From contig NC_049905.1 of NCBI RefSeq assembly GCF_001411555.2, forward strand, positions 10,817,053 to 10,881,052: a stretch of DNA of 64,000 bases, given 5' to 3'. Of this stretch, positions 11,762 to 22,306 are shown one piece after another; the stretch's first letter is position 1, and each line of letters opens with the position of its first letter. This stretch comes from Juglans regia. Lineage: Eukaryota > Streptophyta > Magnoliopsida > Fagales > Juglandaceae. The notes under the pieces are model-generated. The model was not told the origin of the DNA and did no database searches. It was given only the letters and a program-made list of their open reading frames with translations. The position numbers were made by a program, and so were the translations under genes.

Positions 11762-12278
11762 TTTTAATATTATATATAATTTTTATAAACTATAATTATA
11801 TCTGAAATAATGTTATATTATAATTTATAGCATAAAATTTTAATTTTAAACATGAAAATTTATTTGATCATATGTCTTAAATATAAAATATATATTAATT
11901 ACATTTTATGGCTTAATAAGCTGTCACCATATTCCTTTTGATAAAAATATTAGTAATACTAATATACATTAGTATATTAATTGCTATATTATCACTAACA
12001 TGTATTAATAGTACTATACCAATAGTATTACTATATAATAATAGTATTAGTGTATTACTAATATTTATATATTAATATATATATATATAAGTATAAGAAA
12101 TTAGAGATTTAATATATATTAAGAACTGAAAAATCGGACCAAAATCGGTAAAACTGGAAGTACAAGTTAGGAGGGTAACCGATGTGGTATTGGATCTTAA
12201 AAATGCAAAACCGGTACATACCGATTTGATCCCAAAATTTGTTCAAAACGGAACTAAACTGAACCGGTTACACCCCTA
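11762..12278. mobile_element. AT-rich hAT-like insertion or replacement, unit A only
   Basis: At 11761 unit A leaves the sequence it shares with unit B and rejoins at 12279 inside the copia reverse transcriptase. The intervening block ends in AACCGGTTACACCCCTA, a terminus common in non-autonomous hAT elements, and contains repeated AACCGGT/ATCGG motifs. The left terminus was not identified. In unit B the same interval holds the copia 3' LTR and RNase H region, so unit A has lost them. Confidence 0.5.
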
Positions 12279-12393
12279 GAAGTAACCTCAAGACTAAGAA
12301 AATAATTATGTTGTCCCTAATCCTTCATTTCAAAACTTTGATTGAGAAAAGCTTGAATATGTCAAATGGCAACAATGTCATCACGAGTAATAA

Positions 12394-12860
12394 TCATATC
12401 ATCACAATAAAGAAGAAGGAAGATAATACTAATCCCAATAGTACAAAGAAAGATTGTAGAGTCTTAAGAACTCGAAACAAAGTCTTGTTGAGAAACCTCA
12501 AATCAAGATTTGTCAAACCAAGCATAAGGAGCTTGCTTGATTCCATAAAAGGCCTGCTGAAAATGACAAACTTTAGGGGGTGGGTAGGGTGCTCAAAGCC
12601 AGGTGGTAGCCACATGTAGACTTTCTCAATAAGATCACCACAGAGGAATGCATTTTTAACATCCATTTGAAAAAATTCCCAATGTTGGATAGCAGCCACT
12701 ATAAGCAAGGATATAAGAGAGGTAAGTTGTGCAATAGGAGAAAAAATTTCCTCATATTCAATAACGTATTCTTGGGTCAAAACCTTGGCCACAAGGCATG
12801 CCTTATAGCATTCAACTAATTCATCTGCCCAAGTCTTGATCTTATATATCTACTTACATC
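12394..12860 (-). pseudogene. Ty1/copia reverse transcriptase fragment
   Basis: The minus-strand reading contains YEEIFSPIAQLTSL and then [20 protein letters not shown] and PPGFEHP. This is the N-terminal half of the copia reverse transcriptase (RVT_2): the typical FAPV block followed by [11 protein letters not shown]. The frame breaks downstream of PPGFEHP, and the YVDD region and RNase H are absent. The same segment in unit B is split by a solo LTR. Confidence 0.8.
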
Positions 12861-12869
12861 CAACTATTG

Positions 12870-14260
12870 ATTTATCAGGAGCCAAGTCCACCAGGTCCCA
12901 AGTGTTGGTTTTGGTAAGGGCATCTTATTCATCAGACATAACTTTCTCCCAAAAGGGGTCAGCACAAGCATCACAGTGATTGTGAGGTTCATGCAGGGCA
13001 GCTGGAGCTGGAAAGCAATTATAATTTTAAAGATGGAAAGGGATAACAAATACCCGACTAGTGTGACAAGGAGAAAGCTAAGCAGACTCTTGGAAGGGTG
13101 TTGGTGCAGGAGAAGCTTCAAACGCATTAACTAGAGGGAGAATGACATTGGAGTCAGAGAAGCTCACTGTCTCCATAGAGGAGTCTAAAAATAAAGCAAT
13201 GGAGGGTTAATGAAGATAAGTGAATGTGTGGAGGCCGAAGGTGAGAACATGGAAAGGCTCATAAAGAGTCTATGTTCCCAAAACATTATGTGACGAGAGA
13301 CTCGCAGATGTTTGGTTATGAGATCATAGCAACAATAATCTTTTGGGTTAAGTCATAACCAAGAAAGTAACATAACCATGAATGGGGTTCAAGTTTGGTA
13401 CCTTCATAGGGAGAAAAAGTGACAAAACAAACACAACCAATGACACGAAGTAGGGAGCAATTAGGAATTTTGTCATGGAGAAGCTCAAATGGAGACTTGT
13501 TGTTAAGGGTGGATGAGGGTACCCAATTGATGGTTTATATAGCAGTAAGAGCAGCTTCACTTCAAGATTTTGCTAATAAAGAAGTGTAAAGTAAAAGTGC
13601 TCTTGCTGTGTTAGGAATGTGATGATGTTTTCTTTCGGCATGCCCATTCTGTTGAGAAGTACAAGAACACGAGCAATGAGAGATTGTGCCTTACTGATTA
13701 AGAAATCAAGAAGAGTCTTGTCATTACTTTCCGTAGCAATATCTGAATGGAACACTTTAATGGTATGTGAGAAATTTTTTTGGACCATTTTTTAAAAAGT
13801 TTGATAATCATGGATGAGTTCAAATTGATGCTATAAAAGATAGAGCGATGTATATCAAAAAATAATCATCAACTAATATTAAAAAATAACGGGACCCCCT
13901 TCAGTAGAAAAGACAGTAGGACCCTAAATGTCATAATGGACCAAATCAAATGGTGCACAAGAAAAAGACTCACTTTTATTAAAGGATAAATGTGTTTGTT
14001 TGCCAAGTTGACAAGATACACAATCATAGAACTTGAAATCTATAAAACCTAGATGACCTTGAGACACTAAAAGCTAAACACATGGTCGAGAGGCATGAAT
14101 CACCCAAGAATGACATAGACTATAAGAGATGTTCATTGTAGCAACCAAGCAAGAGGTAGAGGAAGGGATATGCAGAGAAGAGAGCTAAAAAAGCCATCAA
14201 ATCTTACAACCTGTCCCAATGAGCTGTCCTATCTGAGGATCTTACACACCAATGTTGACC
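12870..14260 (-). pseudogene. Ty1/copia integrase region, degenerate
   Basis: Short, frame-shifted minus-strand pieces match the integrase region that is better kept in unit B at 29911-31024. They include a VFHSD-type core piece and the conserved region with LLxYxPSIGYPHPPLTTS read out of frame. Many stops make it non-functional. Confidence 0.6.
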
Positions 14261-14262
14261 AA

Positions 14263-14493
14263 CTAAATGGAGATTAACGAAAATTTTGGAACAAGGTATG
14301 TATTGTTAATTGACAATTGAGTGGTAGAAATAGACCCTAGGTGACTGACTTGCAAATGAGAGCCATCAACAGTGTAAATGGAACGGGTGGGTAACAAAGA
14401 GGATTTGAGGGAAAATAGTGTAGGTTCTGAAGGGATATGGTTACAACATGCAGAATCAATAATACAAGGAGATGTACTTGAAGTGACGGACAA
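14263..14493 (-). pseudogene. Ty1/copia protease remnant
   Basis: CIIDSACCNHI, followed by YTVDGSHLQVSHLGS and YLVPKFSLISI, is the layout of the copia retropepsin: an active-site D-S-G-A motif, then the V-x-G-x-H/I-G region, then LxVPxxxxNLIS. The active-site motif reads DSAC here instead of DSGA. Confidence 0.7.
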
Positions 14494-14639
14494 GGCAGAA
14501 GAAGATCAAGATAAAACCTCAAGGATTAAGGCCTCAACATCAGTAGCAGTGAGAGTAGTGGATTGCTCAGAAGAAGACTCAAGCATAGAAGAAGCAACTA
14601 AAGCTACTATAGCAGCATGTGAGAAAGGGGCTTGTGATT

Positions 14640-15485
14640 GATTCTTGTGCTGTAATTTATGATATTCTTAACTAAGTGATCTGAATGCAATATTTTCAAA
14701 GGATAGTCTTAGAAAAGGACTGCGAAGTGGAACATCCAAATGAACTTCCAAAAGTAGATTTTGAAGTAGGTGAAGAGGTAGCAACAACAATAGGATCAAT
14801 GATTTGTAGCTTTATAGTGGAGCATCGGTTTTCCTCATAAATGAGTTTAACAACAGCAGCCTCTAGACAGAGAAGCGGTGTGATGTTAGGAGAGATGCTC
14901 AAGTGGGCTCAAAATCCTTACAAAGAGCCATTGTAAAATGCATAAAATTGTGGCGATCAGGTCGCAAACAATTCAAGATCCTGAGAGCACTTCAGTTGAA
15001 GATCTGTAGAGACAGTTGTACCCAAAGATTGTTAACTTGAAAATAGAAATCAGCAATAAACTGGCTTGATTCTTGACGCATCTGATAAAGTTTAGTCTCA
15101 AGTTGAAACTGCAGAGAATCATCATAACTACAATTTTTGCTTTTAGCAAAAAAATCCCATGTAGTTTTGGTGTTTCCAAGTTTTGGAAGCAAACTATGAA
15201 GGGATGGAACTGAAGTGTTAAGAAACCAAGAAAGGATTTTATAATGCATGCTATGCCAATCTTCAAGATGACATGCAAAAATTTCAATACTTTCCCCACC
15301 ATATTGCTAGGGAGTAGGAAGATCACAAGATACATAACACCACAATTTGCGCCCTCAAAGACAAACTTCCATATTTTGATACACATATTGTAGTTAGAAT
15401 CATCCAAAATATTTTCAATGGAATGAACAATGCTATCAAGGTAGGAAGTCGTCTGGGATATTTTCTGTTTTTCTCGTTTTGTCAA
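14640..15485 (-). pseudogene. Ty1/copia gag, degenerate
   Basis: Two overlapping frames cover the UBN2-type gag: ETKLYQMRQESSQFIADFYF and VNNLWVQL in one frame, and an overlapping frame upstream. At least one frameshift separates the parts. Unit B keeps the same block at 31763-32247, including TVTWRYVS-like and SWFLNTSVPSIHSLLPKLGN text. Confidence 0.75.
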
Positions 15486-16020
15486 CTGTCAATAGATAAC
15501 ATGGCTGTGGATGGGTGACTGGAGAGATGAGGTAGCATGAGTTTGAGGGTTGGGTTGGATTAGGTCGGCCTAAGTGGTGTGGGCTTAAAGAGGGTGAATG
15601 GATTTTCAATAATAAAAAATAATAGAGAGGAGGAAAAACGAGGAGAGAAGCTTACTTTAGATGGGTTGCGTCGAAGGTGGGCTAGACAAAATGGGAGGAA
15701 ACTCGAGCATAACAAGCATGGTAAGACATTTATGGTGACCATACTGAGAAAACTCACACTGAGAATAGGTTGTCGTGTGATCTATTGGAATGTGTGACGT
15801 TTGTACTGAAATGTCGACGGAAACTCGTACAGTCAATTGACTGTTTGATATGAGAATAAATAGATTAAAAAATGGATGTAACTAGTGTGTAAAGAACCAT
15901 ACTTGTCAAGTGCTAAAAGACTATTAATTAAACTAGACGTGATGTGCTATAGAAATAGCAGAGTGGAAGGAACACAACTTCTAACAAAACGATAGAGCAC
16001 AGACACAAACAATTCTAAGA

Positions 16021-16076
16021 GAGATACCAGGGTCGGGTATTCTGATACCAGGGTCGGGTATTCTCCGATACAATAT
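16021..16076 (-). other. Mutated tRNA-Met primer binding site, partly duplicated
   Basis: On the minus strand the 5' LTR end is followed by TTGTATCGGAGAATACCC, close to the plant copia primer site TGGTATCAGAG. A second partial copy (TGGTATCAGAATACCC) follows after a 24-bp tandem duplication seen as GGGTCGGGTATTCT twice at 16031-16064. Confidence 0.55.
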
Positions 16077-16405
16077 TGAAAACTTTATATTCAAGTGTGC
16101 AGGAAATGCCCTATTTATAGTTGAATAGGCATGAGGTATATAAAGAAATTCTAGCTAGGCATAAATACAAATTCAATCAAAGCTTAATGGCAACATATTT
16201 TGTCCTAAGAATATTTTATAATATGGCAATATTCTTAAATACACGAAATCATGGAAAATAAATACAAATACAATCAAAGCTTAATGGCAACATATTTTGT
16301 CCTAAGAATATTTTATAATATCGCAATATTCTTAATTAAATACCCGAAATCATGGAAATATTAATCCAAGATATACTAGTAGGAAATATTCATAGATAAC
16401 TAACA
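16077..16405 (-). repeat. Copia 5' LTR, unit A, with internal duplication
   Basis: The LTR runs from TGAAAACTTTATATTC to AGATAACTAACA on the plus strand, so it begins TGTTAG on the minus strand. About 96 bp (roughly 16163-16257) is repeated at 16260-16352, each copy with AATCAAAGCTTAATGGCAAC and TTTTGTCCTAAGAATA. The unit B LTR (32866-33088) has a single copy. Confidence 0.75.
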
Positions 16406-16466
16406 TACAATATATATAGTACTGCTTCCTGATCATCAAACAACAACTCCATTGCCCAGAACATTC

Positions 16467-16805
16467 TCAGTGGTTGACACTCGAAACCTTGTACTTCTCC
16501 ATTCTTCTTTTGCGCATTTTAAGGAATAAGTTGAATAGGTACCAATTTAATAATGCATCTGGCAATCTTTGTATTAAAAGCCACTGCACAGAATGCAACC
16601 AGTATGGTGTGCAAATATGTTCATAACCGATGCATCGGATGCTTGCTTTGCTGTACATTTCTGGTGAGGGAGTGAATAAAGAAGCTGTGTTGAAACCTCT
16701 TATCATCTTTGTTGCCACAAATAGTGGAACCTACATGCAATATATACATATATTATATATATGATCATAAGAAGATAATCATGATCAAACGGTTAATTAA
16801 TTAAA

Positions 16806-16839
<34 letters not shown>

Positions 16840-19800
16840 ATTCATATATAACCTATGTCTCCTATCTCTCTGATAATCGTTAGAAAATTGAAATTATGTA
16901 AATATTTCAATAGCATGATATCGAATGTTACGATGAAGTATCACCCAATCCATTTTTCGAGAGTCTTAATTATTAATATTTTTTAAGAGTGAAACAACAT
17001 GGGATCCAATGATCTATATATTCCTCTCACAAAGTGCTTGTTAATTGGGTGGAGGTTCTTACAATCTGTCATTCCCTATGCACGAGGGGGTGAGGAACGA
17101 GGTCAAGGGTTTGTCGTGGAAACGGGTTTCTTGTTGAACTTTATTTTATCATTAGTAACCAATTAGAAAACTCCGTATAAATCAAAGTAGAAGAATGATT
17201 TGGCAAAAACATCAAAGAACTTATATATAATTTGTTTGTTATACATCAGGAGTCTATGTCTATTTGGGAAAACTTGATCCATGAGATTAGGAGAATGTTA
17301 CTAAGATTTTCAAAGGTTACAGTCCAGCATAGAGGCCACATGGTCAATGTTATTGTTCATTGTTTGGCAAGACATTCATGACATATTGATGATCTAGTGA
17401 TTTGGTGAGACTCTTTTTTAGAAATTGTTTCACAATTCATCTGGCATGATGTAATGATGTAATCTTTTTTTTTTTCCTATGAATAAAACAATATTCATTG
17501 TTTATAATATATATATATATATATTAAGGGACTTTTGTAATTATTAGGAGATTTATGTCATCTTCCTCCTTTTAATTTCCTCATAAATACTGAAACTCTA
17601 TATTCAATTAGTTGAGAATAATAAATAGAAACATGCATTTTATAGTCTTGTGAGATAGCTTCTGAGATAGTACTTGAGATCAATAAATAGAGACATGCAT
17701 GTCTCGAGACTAGATCCCGCGACTCATTTATAATTATTTTCTCCAGCAATTTCTATTGAGTTAAAAAATATTTTACAATTGTTGTTTTATAAATAAGTAA
17801 TGCTAAATATAGTTATAGATTGTTTAAATTAATAAATTTTTTAAAAATCATAATGAATTTAAAAAAAAAAAAATTTATTATTAAAAAATTAATTTTTTTT
17901 TTCTATAAATTTATATTAATTTTTTTTAAAAAAAAGTGTACAGTATGACTCAAAATATTATTTTTCTTTGTAAATAAAAAAGGAACGTAGGAGTATAAAC
18001 CTGGCACTGAACATCTATTCCGTGTTCCTCGTATTCCAAACCGATGCATCTCGAGAACATCGCCAGATACCTGCGACATGGTCAAGATCATTAGTGATGG
18101 CAGAGAATCTCCAACTAAGTGGGACCAAAACATCTTAGAACATTCTTATTAGATGGGCTAAATTTATCTTTAAAATTTCACTAATATCACATATTTTTAC
18201 ATTTGCCTATTTCATTTAAATTCAATCTCCATATTAGATTAGTCATTCACTCTCTATATAATAATAAAATATTATTAAATTAATAATTTTTTTATTTAAT
18301 TTATTTATATCACATTTTATAATTCTACCAATTTAATATTAATAATAATTATATTCTAATTAAATTAATATTAAAAAAATCATATTTTTAAATTTCATTT
18401 AATGCTAATAAAATAAAATTGAGATTAAAATTAATTGGAGTGAGAAATTATTATTTAATGTTTGGTGAACCAATTGTGGTTCTCTATATTTGGCCAATCA
18501 CTGTAGCAGAAATTTAAATTATTTTGGAGATGACTAATCCAATGTAGAGTCTTTTTGGTACAAATTATCTAAATTTTAACTAATCTCCTCATTTGGCCAA
18601 GCCAATGAGGATGCTCTTAGAGCCGACAGTGCACTCTCTCCATGAAAAAATACATGTAATTTTGGAAGGTGCATGAATAAATGGAAGTACTAGCTATGTT
18701 TATAGGTTTACAGTTCAGCTCTCGACTGGATTTTTCTAAAATAATCTTAAAAAGTGATAGTGTAATATTAATGGAGGCCTTACAACAGAAGGGGGTCATT
18801 ATCAGTATTAGGAAACCTCATTTATGATGTGAAGAGAATGTTTCATCAATTTCAAGAGTTTATGGTTCAACATGTTTCACGCATGAAAAATCAAGTGGCT
18901 CATTTTTTTAACAAGACATGCTTGGAAAGTATAAGATGTGAAAATGTGGATTCATTATGTTCCTTCTTTTATTGCCAGCATGTTTGGTTAGACAACTCTC
19001 ATGTGCAATTCAAAGTTATTATATGAATGAAAGAAGTCTTTAATTAAAAAAAAAAAATTGATAGAAATCATTTCATTTTGTCTCATTATATCTTTTCTTA
19101 ATATTCAAATATCATAAATATACAATAGGATCATAAATATACATATTTTTTCATTATAAATATTTAATTTTTTTTATTTAATCATTACTTAATTATTATA
19201 ACTTTATCAAACTTTCAAACAAACACAATAAACAAATTAACTTTTTATAATTTCAAAATAAAAATTATATTAAAAATTTATATTCTAACAATATTTTAAT
19301 TTTATAATCTTTTAATTCTATTTTTTTTCATTTTTTTTCCAAAACCAACCCATAAAACATTTTAACTCAAATAATTTCTATCTCATAATCTCATCTCAAC
19401 TCAAATATTTCACTACTATTTACAAACTATATCAACTCATATTTTCTCAACTTACTATCAAACTAGGACGAAAGGCTGAACAAATAATGAATGATGGTGT
19501 AGAAAACGAGAGTAGTAAAGATTTATTCAGAAATACACAAATTCTAAAAGTTTTTTTATAATTTTATTTTTAAATATATTTCAAACACAAAATACTTTTT
19601 AATTTTAAAATTTTAATTTTTTTATTTAATCATTATTTAAACACAAAAACTAATACAACTTTTTTAAATTTGAAAGCAAAATAGAAAAACCAACTTCAAA
19701 ACAAGAATAATATTAATAAATATATTCAAATAATTTGTTTCGTTTATAATATTTTTATTCAAGTTTTTTAATTGTATTTTCAAAACATAATAAAACATTT

Positions 19801-20524
19801 TCATTGAAATCATTCACTAAAAATTATAAGATATTTCAAATATCCCAATATATGGCTTAATTAAAAAAACAGAAAATGATGTACAAAAACCAGATGAAAC
19901 TTACGCTTTTGTGGAAGCATAAAGAGTGCATAACGGGAAAGCAGGAACGGCCATGGAGGAACCAGAACCAATGTTGACAATCGCTCCTTTCTTCTTCTGC
20001 AGCATGCCTGGAAGCACAGCTCTCGTCACCCAAGTTGCAGCATCCATATTAACCCTCATAAAGCTCTCCAAAACCTCAGACTCAATCTCATGAATAAACA
20101 TCGGATAAGGAGGTCCCATCCCAGCATTATTTATCAAAATTCCAACATCTAATCCTTTAATCCCTTCCTCCACCATGTTTGATATCTCTTCCCCACTAAA
20201 TTTTGCCAAGTCTATAACAATATCTTTCACGTCTACTTTTCTGGCAAACCTTTCCCTTATTTCATTCGACGTAGCTTCGAGTTTTGAAGGGTTGCGACCA
20301 ACTAAGACTAGGTTAATGCCCTTTGAAGCTAACTCAAAGGCAAGGGCTTTGCCGATTCCATCGGTGGAGCCAGTTACGAGAGCCCAAGAGCCATACTCGT
20401 TGAGATTCTTAGCAGGCCTGAAGAACGAAACCCAGACCCATTTCAGAAATCGGATGAAGGTTTTGCAGAGAGAGATGAAGCCTAAACAACATGGCACTAT
20501 CAGGATGAAATCTTGAAACTCCAT
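16467..20524 (-). CDS. KCR: Very-long-chain 3-oxoacyl-CoA reductase (KCR-like), three exons, intact
   Basis: Exons on the minus strand are 20524-19905, 18070-18001 and 16730-16467 (stop TGA at 16467-16469). Introns begin GTAAGT and GTTTAT and end GCAG and GTAG. The 317-aa product has an N-terminal hydrophobic segment (about residues 5-32), the SDR cofactor motif TGSTDGIG (51-58), NNAG (132-135), and a catalytic Ser189 with YASTK (202-206). Exon 2 encodes the conserved GIDVQCQ block, and exon 3 the VATKM and CTPYW blocks. Plant KCR is an ER membrane enzyme that makes the first reduction in fatty acid elongation, and the usual length is about 318 aa. The ATG at 20524 was chosen because it gives that length. 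An upstream in-frame ATG at 20545 would add seven residues. There is no C-terminal dilysine motif (ends SSVNH). A close paralogue role (KCR2-like) is possible. Confidence 0.92.
16805..16837. repeat. (TA)n microsatellite in intron 2
   Basis: This is a run of TA dinucleotides. The unit B counterpart is greatly expanded (33490-33800). Confidence 0.7.
17068..17955 (+). mobile_element. Intron 2 insertion in unit A with LINE 3' end
   Basis: Unit B reads directly across this interval (near 34190), so about 0.9 kb is extra in unit A. Its middle (about 17225-17510) reads on the plus strand as a LINE RNase H tail: a VNVIVHCLARHS block, then a short untranslated region ending in TATGAATAAAACAATATTC. 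The remainder is AT-rich and unassigned. Confidence 0.5.
18134..18620. mobile_element. MITE-like insertion in reductase intron 1, unit A only
   Basis: Left end CTTAGAACATTCTTATTAGA and the reverse complement of the right end (CTAAGAGCATCCTCATTGG) are imperfect inverted repeats. The body is AT-rich and non-coding. Unit B lacks it between the matching flanks. Confidence 0.6.
18668..19058 (+). mobile_element. LINE 3' fragment with poly(A), unit A only
   Basis: On the plus strand the sequence encodes a C-terminal RNase H-like tail (FMVQHVSRMKNQVAHFFNKT) followed by a stop, a short untranslated region and a run of 12 A near 19047-19058. Unit B joins the flanks directly (TAATTTTGG followed by TTGATAGAAATC near 35472-35490). 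This is a 5'-truncated L1-type insertion. Confidence 0.65.
19060..19890. other. AT-rich, MITE-derived part of reductase intron 1
   Basis: Two AT-rich blocks with CATCTCAACTCAAATATTTCAC and ATTTCAAACAC-type motifs resemble reversed GATGAGAT MITEs, but clear ends are missing. The first 150 bases are kept in unit B (35488-35650). There is no coding potential. Confidence 0.4.
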
Positions 20525-20561
20525 TGCTGATCGACTGAAGATCATAGCGAAGGTCTCTTAA

Positions 20562-20571
20562 TTTATAAAGT
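20562..20571 (-). promoter_or_regulatory. Putative TATA box of the reductase gene
   Basis: The minus strand reads CTTTATAAATTAAG just upstream of the ATGs. It is only 17 bp from the ATG at 20545 but about 40 bp from the ATG at 20524, which favours the downstream start. The unit B pseudogene has lost this box in a deletion of about 70 bp. Confidence 0.45.
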
Positions 20572-20865
20572 GCACGAGGATTGAAATGAATTAATGATGG
20601 CAAGCTTTTTGGTTGGTTCCCACGTTTGTCGAGGTTTACTAAAGGTAGCCTGTAATTATGGAAGGGAACAAGGACCTCTGTAACGTACACAGGTGATCCA
20701 CACCTATTATCACATTATTAAAAATAAGTATGACAATACTTGGAGGTTGGGAGTAGGTCAGTAGGTCCCCGATGAATACGACAGCTAAAGATACAATCAA
20801 TAATTGTATAATTTGCCACCTACGGAAGATCGAAATTAACTACTCTAGTTTACATGATTTACTTT

Positions 20866-21130
20866 GCTTTAAACGAAACGAGTCGAGTCAAGTCGAATTT
20901 GAACTAGGGGTCGCAAGCTCGATTAGTATGTATATATGCTCGAACTCAACTCGAGCTCAAAAAGTATTAGAAATTTATGATGGATCTCGGCTCGCCTAAC
21001 ATATATTAAGATCAAACTTGACTCGAACTTGAATACCAAAAATAAACGAGCTGATACGACGAGCTTGAGCTCGAACGTGGGTTAAATTTGATGCACAAAT
21101 AAGATTATTTCTTTTAATGAATTTTAACTA
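20866..21130. repeat. CTCGAGCTCGAAC-rich repeat fragment
   Basis: Dense CTCGA/GAGCTCGA motifs (for example AACTCAACTCGAGCTC near 20944) are typical of a non-autonomous repeat also glimpsed at 51960-52110 and 57980-58070. It begins where unit A stops matching unit B. No ends were defined. Confidence 0.4.
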
Positions 21131-21194
21131 GGATTTTGATAATAAATATTAGATTGAACTCTTATTGCAAATGACTATCACACTGCTTAAACAA

Positions 21195-22225
21195 CATTCT
21201 TATTGCAAATAAATCAATGATTCATCACTTGCCACAATATAGTTACAAACTTATAAATATTTAAATAATTCCAACTTCTAAGGCATGACAATAAATTACA
21301 ATTTCAAATGGTAGATCAATAATTATAGTATCAACTAGGAAAACAAACTAAAAAAATGGTAGAAGAAAATTATTAAGTCCACCAACTCTTATTCATGACT
21401 TCAGTCGAATCATCTCCATTTCTGATGCATAACACTCCAGCAGTCAGTAGCACATGACTATCATAGATTCACACTGCTTATTCACAAAATTCTTATTGCA
21501 ATAAATTAATAATTCATCACTTGCCACAATATAGTTACAAATATGTAAATAATCTCAACTTCAAATACATGAAAATAAATTACAATTACAAATGCTAGAT
21601 CACTAATTATAGCATCAAATAGGAGAACAAACTAAAAAAATGGTAGAAGAAAAGTCCTCCAACTTTTATTCATGACTTCAGCCGAATTAGCCCCATTTCT
21701 TATGCACAACAGTCAACAGCACATGACGTAGCATTACTTAAACAACATTATTTTTGTAAATAAATCAATGATTCATCACTTGCTACAATATAGTTACAAA
21801 TATGTAAATAATTCCAACTTCTAAGGTATCACAATAAATTAAAATTTCAAATAGTAGATCACTAATTATAGCATCAACTAGGAAAACAAACTAAAAAAAT
21901 GGTAGAAAAAAAGTCTTCCAACTTTTATTCACTTCAGTCCCATCTCTGATACACAACTTACATAGCATTGTTTATTCACAACATTCTTATTATAAATAAT
22001 TCAATGATTCATCATTTGCCACAATATAGTTACAAAGTGAAATAGGTAAATAATTCCAACTTCTAAGGTATCACAGATTTATAATAATACATTCTAAATC
22101 ACAGATTCTGATTTACAAACTGAAAAGTTCACCAACTCTTATTCACTTCAACCCCATTTCTGATGCACATATGACATAGGAGCTAACATTCTCATTAGAA
22201 ATAAATCAATGTAAATACGTTGGCC
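21195..22225. repeat. Tandem repeat, four to five units of 208-292 bp
   Basis: Units start near 21195, 21487, 21744 and 21980, with a partial unit at 22188. Each begins ACATTCTTATTGCAAATAAA, continues ATTCATCACTTGCCAC and then AACTAAAAAAATGGTAGA, and closes with a TATTCA...CATTTCTGATGCA segment. Unit length shrinks to the right through internal deletions. There is no coding potential. Confidence 0.8.
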
Positions 22226-22267
22226 TTCACCTTTGAATATAGGAGCCAATTCTACAATTCTCTCAAT

Positions 22268-22306
22268 AACACACACACACACACACTCTCTCTCTCTCTC
22301 TCTCTC
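22268..22306. repeat. (AC)n(CT)n compound microsatellite
   Basis: An AC run is followed directly by a CT run at the point where unit B homology begins. Unit A has only the CT run. Confidence 0.75.

Larger units (their letters stand above)
12279..16405 (-). mobile_element. Ty1/copia retrotransposon, unit A, 3' end deleted
   Basis: Degenerate gag-pol is read on the minus strand from about 15485 down to 12279, with its 5' LTR at 16077-16405. The RNase H domain and 3' LTR are missing compared with the unit B copy. The LTR edge is 61 bp beyond the stop codon of the reductase gene, so the element lies in or next to that gene's 3' untranslated region. Confidence 0.85.
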
